Below, piece after piece: positions 43,433 through 51,202 of a DNA stretch of 64,000 bases; position 1 is the stretch's first letter; the number at the start of each line of letters is the position of its first letter. The stretch is from positions 1 through 64,000 of the forward strand of contig NZ_LFIO01001796.1 in NCBI RefSeq assembly GCF_001187535.1, given 5' to 3'. Position numbers and translations under genes: made by a program. This DNA is from Rhizobium ecuadorense. GTDB taxonomy: Bacteria; Pseudomonadota; Alphaproteobacteria; Rhizobiales; Rhizobiaceae. The notes beneath the pieces are model-generated. The model saw only the letters and a program-made list of their open reading frames with translations. It was not told the DNA's origin and searched no databases.

Positions 43433-44899
43433 TCACGCCACCTCCTCGAACCGCTTCAGCTCCGCCGGCGCGCCCACCGTTTCCAGATAAAACCGCGTCA
43501 GCAGGTTCTTCGCCGTCAGCTGGCGGTATTCCGCCGTGGCGCGCCAGTCGGTCAGTGGCTGGTAGTCGGCATCGAAGGCGGGGCGGGCGGCGTCGATCGT
43601 CGCTTCCGTCCATGGTTTGCCAATCAGCGCGGCTTCGACAGTCGGAGCGTGCTTCGGCGTTGCCGCCATGCCGCCGAAGGCGATGCGGATGTCGGTGACC
43701 ATCTCGGCTTCGTCGAGCGTCAGCAGGAAGGCACCGAGCACGGCGGTGATGTCTTCGTCGCGGCGCTTGGTGATCTTGTAGGCGGCAAAACGGCTGGTTG
43801 TCTTGGGATAGGGCACGAAGACGCTCTCGATGAACTCGCCGGGCTTCCGATCCTGCCTGCCGTAAGCGATGAAGAAATCCTGGAGCGGCATTCGGCGCTG
43901 GCCTTCGAGGGAGCGCAGCGTCAGCGTCGCGCCGAGCGCGATCAGCGGTGGCGGGCTGTCGCCGATCGGCGAGCCGTTGGCGATGTTGCCGCCGATCGTG
44001 CCCATGTTGCGCACCTGCTCGCCGCCGATGCGGTCGATCAGCCGCCCGAGCGCCGGGATCTTTTTCGAGATCGCCGCGAAGGCGCCGGTATAGCTGACGC
44101 CAGCGCCGATGGTGACGCCGTCCTCGCTTTCGGTGACCGATTGCAATTCGCTCAAGTGATTGATGAAGACGACAGGGCTTAGCCGCTTCATCTGCTTCGT
44201 TACCCAGAGACCGACATCGGTGGAGCCGGCGACGACGGTCGCGTCGGGCTCCTGCGAGAGGACTTCCGCCAGCGCTTGCGGCGAAGCCGGAATGATCAGC
44301 CGGTCTTCGTCCTTGGCAATCCTGATCGTGCTGCTTGTCTGCATGGCCCACAGCCGCGCGACGATTTCCGAGCGTGTCCGCTCCAGCGGGTCGAAGAGCG
44401 CGCTCGGCCGCGTCAGGCTCACCTGCTCGGCGGCCTTGACGATCGGCTCGTAGCCGGTGCAGCGACAGAGATTGCCCTGCAAGGCTTTTTCGATCTGCTG
44501 GCGGCTCGGCTTCTCGGTCGTCAACCAGAGGCCGTAGAGCGACATGACGAAGCCCGGCGTGCAGAAGCCGCATTGCGAGCCATGACAATCGACCAGCGCC
44601 TGCTGCACCGGATGCAGCGCGCCGTCCCGGCCGGCGAGATGCTCGACCGTCACCACATGGGTGGCGTGCAGCGAGCCCAAGAAACGGATGCAGGCATTGA
44701 CGGATTCATAGGCGAGCTTGCCATCGGCGAGCCGGCCGACGAGCACGGTGCAGGCGCCGCAATCGCCTTCCGCGCATCCTTCCTTGGTGCCTGTCAGGCG
44801 TCGCTTCAGCCGCAGGAAATCGAGAAGCGTTTCGGTCGGCCCGACATCGGCGAGCGCGATGTCCTCGCCATTCAGGATGAAGCGGATGCTGTCGTTCAT
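43433..44899 (-). CDS. xdhA: Xanthine dehydrogenase FeS/FAD subunit (XdhA)
   Basis: A 488-residue small subunit carrying two 2Fe-2S clusters and FAD. The plant-type cluster ligands lie in KEGCAEGDCGACTVLV, the second cluster in GSQCGFCTPGF and LQGNLCRCTGYEPI, and the FAD domain in ATVVAGSTDVGLWV and EQVRNMGTIGGNIANGSPIG. I start at the ATG at 44899 (MNDSIRFILNGEDI), which matches the family; the open frame to 44953 adds non-conserved residues. It passes electrons from the XdhB molybdenum centre to NAD. It follows bdhA closely in the same direction, 28 bases downstream of its stop. Confidence 0.95.
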   Translation of the reverse strand: MNDSIRFILNGEDIALADVGPTETLLDFLRLKRRLTGTKEGCAEGDCGACTVLVGRLADGKLAYESVNACIRFLGSLHATHVVTVEHLAGRDGALHPVQQALVDCHGSQCGFCTPGFVMSLYGLWLTTEKPSRQQIEKALQGNLCRCTGYEPIVKAAEQVSLTRPSALFDPLERTRSEIVARLWAMQTSSTIRIAKDEDRLIIPASPQALAEVLSQEPDATVVAGSTDVGLWVTKQMKRLSPVVFINHLSELQSVTESEDGVTIGAGVSYTGAFAAISKKIPALGRLIDRIGGEQVRNMGTIGGNIANGSPIGDSPPPLIALGATLTLRSLEGQRRMPLQDFFIAYGRQDRKPGEFIESVFVPYPKTTSRFAAYKITKRRDEDITAVLGAFLLTLDEAEMVTDIRIAFGGMAATPKHAPTVEAALIGKPWTEATIDAARPAFDADYQPLTDWRATAEYRQLTAKNLLTRFYLETVGAPAELKRFEEVA

Positions 44900-44927
44900 G
44901 ATATTCCCGGTTGTTTTTTCCAAATGG

Positions 44928-45704
44928 TTAAGCCGCCGTCCAGCCACCGTCAATCGAGATATGCGTTCCGGTCACCTGCCGGGCGGCGTCGCTGGCAAGG
45001 TAAAGCGACAGCGCACCGATTTCTTCGGCCTTGACGAATTCACGGGTCGGCTGCGCCTTGAGGATGACCTCGCTCTTCACCTGTTCCTCGGTCATGCCGC
45101 GGGCCCTGGCGGTATCGGGTATCTGCTTCTCGACGAGCGGCGTCAGCACGTAGCCGGGGCAGATGGCGTTCACCGTCACGCCGAATTCGGCAAGCTCCAG
45201 GGCGGCTGCCTTCGTGAGGCCTAATATACCATGTTTTGCGGCAACATAGGCGGATTTGAAGGGGGAGGCGACGAGCCCGTGCGCCGAGGCGATGTTGATG
45301 ATGCGGCCATGCTTCTTCGCCTTCATCAGCGGGATGGCGGCGCGCATGGTGTGAAAGGAGCTCGACAGATTGATGGCGATGATCTGATCCCATTTCTCGA
45401 TCGGGAAATCCTCGATCTTCTCGACATGCTGGATGCCGGCATTGTTGACCAGGACATCGACGGTGCCGAAGGTCTTTGCCGCCGTTTCGATCAGGTCGGC
45501 GATCTCCGCGGGCTTGGTCATATCGGCCGGATGATAGAGCGCCCGTGCCTTGGATACTGATTCAAGCCGTTCGACGATCGCCTTGATTTCATCGGCATTT
45601 CCGAAACCGTTGATGACGACGTTGTCGCCGGTTTCGGCAAAGGCGGTGGCGATCGCAAGACCGATACCGCTGGTGGAACCGGTGACGACGACTGATCTGC
45701 TCAT
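44928..45704 (-). CDS. bdhA: 3-hydroxybutyrate dehydrogenase
   Basis: A 258-residue short-chain dehydrogenase that interconverts 3-hydroxybutyrate and acetoacetate with NAD. The NAD-binding TGSTSGIGLAIA, the NNAG motif in VDVLVNNAGIQHVEKIEDFP and the catalytic Ser-Tyr-Lys in IASAHGLVASPFKSAYVAAK are visible. The QHV and FKSAY details are typical of bacterial BdhA. In rhizobia bdhA works in polyhydroxybutyrate turnover and has been found next to xdhA genes, as here (established for Sinorhizobium). It is the first gene of the bdhA-xdhA-xdhB direction. Confidence 0.93.
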   Translation of the reverse strand: MSRSVVVTGSTSGIGLAIATAFAETGDNVVINGFGNADEIKAIVERLESVSKARALYHPADMTKPAEIADLIETAAKTFGTVDVLVNNAGIQHVEKIEDFPIEKWDQIIAINLSSSFHTMRAAIPLMKAKKHGRIINIASAHGLVASPFKSAYVAAKHGILGLTKAAALELAEFGVTVNAICPGYVLTPLVEKQIPDTARARGMTEEQVKSEVILKAQPTREFVKAEEIGALSLYLASDAARQVTGTHISIDGGWTAA

Positions 45705-45895
45705 ATTTCTCTCCTGACAGGCCGATGCTGCGTTGCAACGTTAGTGGCGAGGTTATGCCCAAAGCCGGCAGGCTGGCAATTCCGCTTTATTCGCTTTTCT
45801 CACCCGCATCCGTGTCCTATTGATTTGTCACGATAATCGACATGCCGAGCATTTCCGTTTTTCTTCGAATCACGGAAATGTTCTATCTCTTTTTC

Positions 45896-45945
45896 CACGC
45901 AATTCCGGACGCAAAACCGCTTCGCACTTTTGCTGGAATTGCTTT
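45896..45945. repeat. Short palindromic repeat, family D copy 1, in the glpK leader
   Basis: GCAATTCC (45899-45906) and GGAATTGC (45935-45942) form the stem around AAAACCGCTTCGCACTTTTG. A longer copy with the same arms is at 61852-61918. This copy ends only about 15 bases before the glpK start, so it lies in the glpK leader. Confidence 0.7.
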
Positions 45946-45960
45946 AGAGGAGGGAATTGC

Positions 45961-47454
45961 ATGAGTGGATATGTTCTGGCGATCGATCAGGGAACGACAT
46001 CGACGCGGGCGATCGTCTTCGACGGCGATATGCATGTCGCCGGCAAGGGCCAGAAGGAGTTCACTCAGATCTATCCGCGATCCGGCTGGGTCGAGCACGA
46101 TCCCGAGGAAATCTGGGATTCGGTCGTCTCCACCGTCAACATGGCGCTGCGCGATGCCGGGATCGCGGCCAAGGATGTGGCAGCGCTCGGCATTACCAAC
46201 CAGCGGGAGACGGTGGTCGTCTGGGAGCGCGAGACCGGCCGGCCGATCCAGAATGCCATCGTCTGGCAGGACCGACGCACCGCGAGCTATTGCGACAATC
46301 TGAAACGACAGGATCTCGAGCGGCTGTTCACCAAGAAGACGGGTCTCCTCCTCGATCCCTATTTCTCCGGCACGAAGCTCTCCTGGATGCTCGCCAATGT
46401 GAAGGGTGCGCGGGCCCGTGCGGCGAGGGGCGATCTTTGCTTCGGCACGATCGACACCTTCCTGATCTGGCGGCTGACAGGGGGCAAGAGTTTTGTCACC
46501 GATGCCACCAACGCCTCTCGCACGCTGATGTACAACATCGCCGAAAACGCCTGGGACGAGGATCTGCTCGATATTCTGCGCGTGCCTGCCGCCATGCTGC
46601 CGCAGGTTAAGGATTGCGCTGCCGATTTCGGCACGGTCGATCCTGAAATCTTCGGCGCAGCGATCCCGATCCTCGGGGTTGCCGGAGACCAGCAGGCGGC
46701 CACCATCGGCCAGGCCTGTTTTCAGCCGGGCATGCTGAAATCGACCTACGGCACCGGCTGTTTCGCGCTGCTCAACACCGGCGCCGATATGGTGCGTTCA
46801 AAAAACCGGCTGCTGACCACCATCGCCTATCGCCTGAACGGCGAGACGACCTATGCGCTTGAGGGGTCGATTTTCATCGCCGGTGCGGCAGTACAATGGC
46901 TGCGGGACGGGCTCGGGATCATCGGCAGCGCCGCCGAGACCAATGCACTTGCCGAAAAGGCCGATCCGACGCAGGAAGTCTATCTCGTCCCCGCCTTCAC
47001 CGGGCTTGGCGCACCGCATTGGGACGCCAAGGCGCGCGGCGCGATCTTCGGGCTGACGCGCAACAGCGGCCCGGCGGAACTTTCCAGGGCAGCCCTTGAA
47101 GCGGTCTGCTACCAGACCCGCGACCTGCTCGACGCCATGCAGAAGGACTGGAAAAACGGCGGCGACGACACGGTGCTGCGCGTCGATGGCGGCATGGTCG
47201 CTTCCGACTGGACGATGCAGCGGCTCGCCGACCTGCTCGACGCCCCGGTCGACCGCCCGGTGATCCTGGAGACGACGGCGTTGGGGGCTGCCTGGCTCGC
47301 CGGCAGCCGGGCGGGGGTCTGGCCGGACAGGGAGGGTTTCTCGGCAACGTGGAAACGAGACCGGCGCTTCGAGCCCGATATGGACGAGAAGGTGCGGGCG
47401 GCCAAGCTCAAGGGCTGGAAGAGCGCGGTCCGGCGGACGCTGAGCGAGGGGTGA
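45961..47454 (+). CDS. glpK: Glycerol kinase
   Basis: A 497-residue FGGY kinase that phosphorylates glycerol to glycerol 3-phosphate. It starts YVLAIDQGTTSTRAIVFDGD, contains GITNQRETVVVWERETGRPI and IVWQDRRTASYCD, the KSTYGTGCFALLNTG nucleotide loop and VYLVPAFTGLGAPHWDAKAR. GGAGG precedes the ATG at proper spacing; the open frame upstream to 45820 covers a repeat and is not coding. No other glp gene is adjacent. It sits divergent from bdhA with a 256-base gap that holds a repeat and both promoters. Confidence 0.96.
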   Translation: MSGYVLAIDQGTTSTRAIVFDGDMHVAGKGQKEFTQIYPRSGWVEHDPEEIWDSVVSTVNMALRDAGIAAKDVAALGITNQRETVVVWERETGRPIQNAIVWQDRRTASYCDNLKRQDLERLFTKKTGLLLDPYFSGTKLSWMLANVKGARARAARGDLCFGTIDTFLIWRLTGGKSFVTDATNASRTLMYNIAENAWDEDLLDILRVPAAMLPQVKDCAADFGTVDPEIFGAAIPILGVAGDQQAATIGQACFQPGMLKSTYGTGCFALLNTGADMVRSKNRLLTTIAYRLNGETTYALEGSIFIAGAAVQWLRDGLGIIGSAAETNALAEKADPTQEVYLVPAFTGLGAPHWDAKARGAIFGLTRNSGPAELSRAALEAVCYQTRDLLDAMQKDWKNGGDDTVLRVDGGMVASDWTMQRLADLLDAPVDRPVILETTALGAAWLAGSRAGVWPDREGFSATWKRDRRFEPDMDEKVRAAKLKGWKSAVRRTLSEG

Positions 47455-47490
47455 GGGGATGATGTCTCGCTAAAACTCGACCGCGTTGGT

Positions 47491-47782
47491 TCAGCTCAGC
47501 CAGTTCTCGACATCACGAGGTCCATAGACCACGGCGACGATAAAGATGCCGTAAGGCATCGGTTCGTAGATAACGACGTAGCGGCCTTCAATCAGAATCC
47601 GCGCTGTCGGGCTGAGCGCGGGGCGTGGAGAGCCCATATGAGGATGCTCGGCAAGCAAGTTCCGCCTTTTCCAGAATCCGCGTGAGAAGGGCGTCGGCGG
47701 CCGGTTCATTGTCCGGCGCGATGGAGCGCCAGATGTCGCGCAAATCTTCTTAGGCACGGGGACTGAGAAGGTATTTAGCCAC
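47491..47782 (-). pseudogene. ParE-family toxin gene with a nonsense codon and a frameshift
   Basis: Starting at a GTG at 47780-47782 that overlaps the antitoxin stop, the frame reads VAKYLLSPRA, then TAA at 47750-47752 where ParE proteins have Gln, then EDLRDIWRSIAPDNEPAADA and LLTRILEKAEL; a one-base shift near 47655-47665 then restores LLAEHPHMGSPRPALSPTAR, ILIEGRYVVIYEPMPYGIFI and VAVVYGPRDVENWLS. Together these make a complete ParE (about 97 residues) with its typical end, so the toxin has been lost through two independent lesions while the antitoxin remains intact. Confidence 0.8.
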
Positions 47783-48050
47783 GCGAACGGGCTTCCGCCT
47801 TCAACTCCGCCAAAAGGGTTTTTGCATCGATTTCACGGCCTGTGCCGCTCGCCATCCCTTCGTCATAGGCCTTCTTGAGGCGGCCGATTTCCATCAGCCG
47901 GACTTCCTCCCGCTGCTCCCACAGGCGCAGCGCGTCGCGGACGACTTCGCTGTTGGAGGCATAGGCGCCGGATTCCACGGCATCGTGCAGGCGCGCGATT
48001 TGCTGCGGGGAAAGAGATATGGTCAGGGTTCTCATCGCTGGAGTTTTCAT
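47775..48050 (-). CDS. parD: ParD-family antitoxin
   Basis: A 91-residue type II antitoxin: an N-terminal ribbon-helix-helix (MRTLTISLSPQQIARLHDAV, ESGAYASNSEVVRDALRLWE) that binds its own promoter and a C-terminal toxin-binding tail. It is encoded upstream of the toxin and its stop overlaps the toxin GTG, the usual parDE layout. The second ATG (MRTLTISLS, 48035) gives the canonical start; the first (48050) adds five residues. With its toxin broken it may persist by regulating its own promoter or by neutralising a related ParE elsewhere. Confidence 0.85.
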   Translation of the reverse strand: MKTPAMRTLTISLSPQQIARLHDAVESGAYASNSEVVRDALRLWEQREEVRLMEIGRLKKAYDEGMASGTGREIDAKTLLAELKAEARSRG

Positions 48051-48225
48051 GGCCCAATTGTAGTGCGACTAACAAGAACTAACAATCTTTATTAATGTCA
48101 TTGTATCTTGTTGCCTTTCGGCTGGCCGGTCAGCCAGGCCCCGATGCGGCAGCTCACCAACAATTTTTAATGCGGCCTGTCGGCTAAGCGGTTACTCCTT
48201 CGTCATTCGGAAAGAGGAGTGAGTG

Positions 48226-48600
48226 ATGCTTTATGCAATCCTTTGTTACGCCCATGAAGAAACCGTCTTCGCCTGGACCAAGGAGGAGGAGGCTGCCGTC
48301 ATGGAGAAGCTCTACGCCGTGCAGGCGCCGCTTGCCGCATCCGGTAAGCTCGGCCCCGTTGGCCGGCTGATGCCGACGACGGCTGCGACCACCGTGCGTA
48401 AGGGCAAGGACGAGCCTTTGGTCATCGACGGGCCTTTTGCGGAAACGAAAGAGGCGCTTCTCGGCTTCTACGTGGTCGACTTCGAAACGCTCGACGAGGC
48501 GGTCGCCTTCTCGAAACAGCTTTCCTCAGTCAATCCAGGTTCCACCTCTTACGAAATTCGGCCGTTCTACGTCTTCAGGCCGGGAGATGCTTCATCATGA
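48226..48600 (+). CDS. YCII-related (DGPF) domain protein
   Basis: A 124-residue protein of the YciI-like superfamily with the signature DGPFAETKEALLGFYVVD that names the DGPF group. GGAG lies six bases before the ATG at 48226. Genes for such proteins stand directly upstream of ECF42 sigma factors, as here (ATGA overlap with the next gene). The molecular function is unknown; it may act as an enzyme on small oxidised molecules or as a modulator of the sigma factor (inference). Confidence 0.92.
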   Translation: MLYAILCYAHEETVFAWTKEEEAAVMEKLYAVQAPLAASGKLGPVGRLMPTTAATTVRKGKDEPLVIDGPFAETKEALLGFYVVDFETLDEAVAFSKQLSSVNPGSTSYEIRPFYVFRPGDASS

Positions 48601-49856
48601 CCGATATTGCCTGGATCGACCTCGCACTTGCCTCGGCCCGCCCGAAGGCGCTCGGTGCGCTGCTGCGCTATTTCCGCAATCTCGATACCGCGGAAGAGGC
48701 GTTTCAGGAGGCATGCCTGAGGGCGATCCGCACATGGCCGGAGAAGGGGCCGCCGCGCGATCCGACCGCCTGGCTGATCTTCGTCGGGCGAAACAGCGGC
48801 ATCGATGCGGTGCGCAAGCGGTCAAAGCTGCAGGCCCTGCCGGATGAGGACCTCATCTCCGATACCGAGGATGCCGAAAGCGATATTGCCGAGCGGCTTG
48901 ACGATTCCCACTATCGCGACGATATCCTGCGGCTTCTCTTCATCTGCTGCCACCCGGACCTGCCGGCGACCCAGCAGATCGCGCTGGCGCTGCGTATCGT
49001 TTCCGGCCTTTCGGTGACGCAGATCGCCCGCGCCTTCCTGGTGTCGGAAAGCGCCATGGAGCAGCGTATCACCCGCGCCAAGGCGCGCGTCGCCAAGGCC
49101 GGCGTGCCGTTCGAAACGCCGAGCCCTGAGGAAAGGGCCGAGCGTCTTACGATCGTCAGCACGATGATCTATCTCGTCTTCAACGAAGGCTACAGCCAGG
49201 CCGACCCGAAGCATGAGGCGGCCGCCTTCAGCGACGAGGCGATCCGGCTGGCACGGCTGATCCTGCACCTCTTTCCGTCCGAACCGGAGCTGATGGGGCT
49301 GCTTGCACTGATGCTTCTGCAGATATCGCGCCGGCCGGCGCGCTTCAGCGCCGAAGACGAGATCGTGCTGCTGGAAGATCAGGACCGCTCGCTCTGGAAC
49401 CAGCCCTTCATCAACGAGGCCCTGGCGCTGCTCGACAAGGCGCTGCGCCATCGTCGGCCCGGCCCCTATCAGCTTCAGGCGGCGATCGCCGCCATCCATT
49501 CCCGCGCAAAACGCGCCGAAGACACCGACTGGGTCGAAATCGATCTGCTTTACCGCGCGCTGGAGCGTGTGCAGCCGTCCCCTGTCGTAACGCTTAACCG
49601 CGCGGTCGTGGTTTCCAAGCTGCATGGGCCGCAGGAGGCGCTCGATCTGATCGACCCGCTCGGCGAGAAGCTCGGCGGCTATTTCTACTATCACGGCCTG
49701 CGGGGCGGGCTGCTGAAGCAGCTTGGCTTGACCTGCCAGGCGCGCGAAGCCTTTGACCGCGCCATTGCGCTTGCCCATTCGGCAGCGGAGGCAGCCCACA
49801 TCCGCAGGCAGATCGACAAGATGCAGGAAGATGCGGCGCAGCCGATCGCCAAATAG
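48597..49856 (+). CDS. ECF42-type RNA polymerase sigma factor
   Basis: A 419-residue sigma factor, unusually long for the ECF class. Region 2 (ALLRYFRNLDTAEEAFQEAC) and region 4 (LSVTQIARAFLVSESAMEQR) occupy the first 190 residues, followed by a long TPR-like helical C-terminus (LTIVSTMIYLVFNEGYSQAD, LYRALERVQPSPVVTLNRAV). This extension and the linked YCII gene are the marks of group ECF42, which lacks an anti-sigma factor and is controlled through its C-terminal domain. It overlaps the YCII gene by four bases and probably transcribes the module. Confidence 0.92.
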   Translation: MTDIAWIDLALASARPKALGALLRYFRNLDTAEEAFQEACLRAIRTWPEKGPPRDPTAWLIFVGRNSGIDAVRKRSKLQALPDEDLISDTEDAESDIAERLDDSHYRDDILRLLFICCHPDLPATQQIALALRIVSGLSVTQIARAFLVSESAMEQRITRAKARVAKAGVPFETPSPEERAERLTIVSTMIYLVFNEGYSQADPKHEAAAFSDEAIRLARLILHLFPSEPELMGLLALMLLQISRRPARFSAEDEIVLLEDQDRSLWNQPFINEALALLDKALRHRRPGPYQLQAAIAAIHSRAKRAEDTDWVEIDLLYRALERVQPSPVVTLNRAVVVSKLHGPQEALDLIDPLGEKLGGYFYYHGLRGGLLKQLGLTCQAREAFDRAIALAHSAAEAAHIRRQIDKMQEDAAQPIAK

Positions 49857-49950
49857 TCAAGAAAAAGTCGGCACGCTGTCGGACCGGCAAACTTCGACAC
49901 GTCCTTGCAACAACCTGGAAGCAGGTTTCATTCAACTGGAGAGATGCCGA

Positions 49951-50418
49951 ATGACCGCCAGCACGCAACATGAACTCGTCCTCGTTCGCGAATTCGACGC
50001 GCCGCGCGAGACGATCTACAAGGCATGGACCGATCCCGATCTCATGAAACAGTGGTTCGTGCCGCGCCCCTGGGGTATTGCGGAAGCGACGCTTGACGTC
50101 CGCCCCGGCGGTTCCAGCGTCATCGTCATGCAGGATCCCGAGGGCAACCAGTACCCGAACCGCGGCGTCTATCTCGAGATCGTCGAGAACGAGAAGATCG
50201 TCTTCACCGATGCCTATACCAGCGCCTGGGTGCCTGCCGAAAAACCCTTCTTCACCGGCGTCATCCTGCTCGAAGATCTCGGCAATGGCCGCACGAAATA
50301 TACCGCCAAGGCGCTGCACTGGCGCGCCGAGGACAAGGAAGCGCACGAGAAGATGGGCTTCCACGAGGGGTGGGGCAAGGCGGCGGACCAACTGGCGGAG
50401 CTGCTGGCGACGATGTGA
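49951..50418 (+). CDS. SRPBCC/AHSA1-family protein
   Basis: A 155-residue START-like domain protein with the AHSA1 pattern (VLVREFDAPRETIYKAWTDP, MKQWFVPRPWGIAEATLDVR, HEGWGKAADQLAELLATM). The fold has a large hydrophobic cavity that binds small lipids or ligands. GGAG lies nine bases before the ATG at 49951. It follows the sigma factor by 94 bases in the same direction, and similar genes are common in ECF42 neighbourhoods, so it is a likely member of the regulon. Confidence 0.9.
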   Translation: MTASTQHELVLVREFDAPRETIYKAWTDPDLMKQWFVPRPWGIAEATLDVRPGGSSVIVMQDPEGNQYPNRGVYLEIVENEKIVFTDAYTSAWVPAEKPFFTGVILLEDLGNGRTKYTAKALHWRAEDKEAHEKMGFHEGWGKAADQLAELLATM

Positions 50419-50597
50419 ACGGCGAGTGAGGCGGCGCGGTGGAGGTCGCGCCGTCCTCATGCTTCAAGTGCGGCCTGAGGCCGCTTGGAAGATGAATCCG
50501 CCGATGCCTGAAAGTCGTTGAATTCAGATTCGAATTGGTGGTCGGGCGGGCCGGTGTCGCTGTCGACGCGGGATCGATCCTGTGTCAATCTGAGGGC

Positions 50598-50888
50598 ATG
50601 AAGGGATACGTCTACATCCTTGCGTCCGCACGCAACGGCACGCTCTATACCGGCGTGACGCGTGATCTGGCCGGGCGGTCATACGAGCACCAGAATGAAC
50701 TGACGCCGGGCTTTACGTCGAAATATGGCGTCAAGACGTTGGTGTGGTTTGAGGAGCATGATTTGCTGACGGCAGCGATCACGCGAGAGAAGACAATCAA
50801 GAAGTGGCCGCGGCAGTGGAAGCTCAATTTGATCGAGCGAGAGAATCCTGAGTGGGAGGATATTTCGTTTCATCTGCTGGGTCTGTGA
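50598..50888 (+). CDS. GIY-YIG domain nuclease-like protein
   Basis: A 96-residue protein made of a single GIY-YIG domain of the YhbQ/UPF0213 type: GYVYILASARNGTLYTGVTR carries the two tyrosine motifs and the Arg, and DLLTAAITREKTIKKWPRQW has the Glu region. Such small proteins are common, and some cut branched DNA. I begin at ATG 50598, preceded by GAGGG, because the family starts just before GYVYIL. It stands alone beside a palindromic repeat. Confidence 0.88.
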   Translation: MKGYVYILASARNGTLYTGVTRDLAGRSYEHQNELTPGFTSKYGVKTLVWFEEHDLLTAAITREKTIKKWPRQWKLNLIERENPEWEDISFHLLGL

Positions 50889-50917
50889 AGATTCTCTCGT
50901 CGCGCGGACGCGCGACT

Positions 50918-51061
50918 GCTGGATTCCTGTGACAAGCACAGGAATGAGGGAGGTCCTGGATTCGGCAGCGCTCAAAAGCGATCGTATTCGCGCTGGAGGA
51001 TATGGAGTGCAGGTTGATCACCTCGCTCCCTCATTCCTGTGCTCGTCACAGGAATCCAGCA
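50918..51061. repeat. Palindromic intergenic repeat, family B copy 2
   Basis: The outer arms are near-perfect inverted copies: GCTGGATTCCTGTGACAAGC at the left (50918-50937) and TGCTCGTCACAGGAATCCAG at the right (51040-51059), each continued by CTCATTCCTGTG or its complement. The arms match the copy at 7951-8083. About 75 bases of unrelated sequence separate the arms. It lies between the GIY-YIG gene and the flavin monooxygenase gene. Confidence 0.85.
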
Positions 51062-51202
51062 GCGCCGTGTCTACGGCGCAAAGACTCTTTGCCGTGCTGT
51101 CAGAAGCCTCGCCGCACTATCGAAATTCTCGAACATTCCGTTCCAGAGTTTGTATTTGTGTTCCCTGCCGCCGGTCCTTATCTCCAGGTTGAACTCAACG
51201 GG

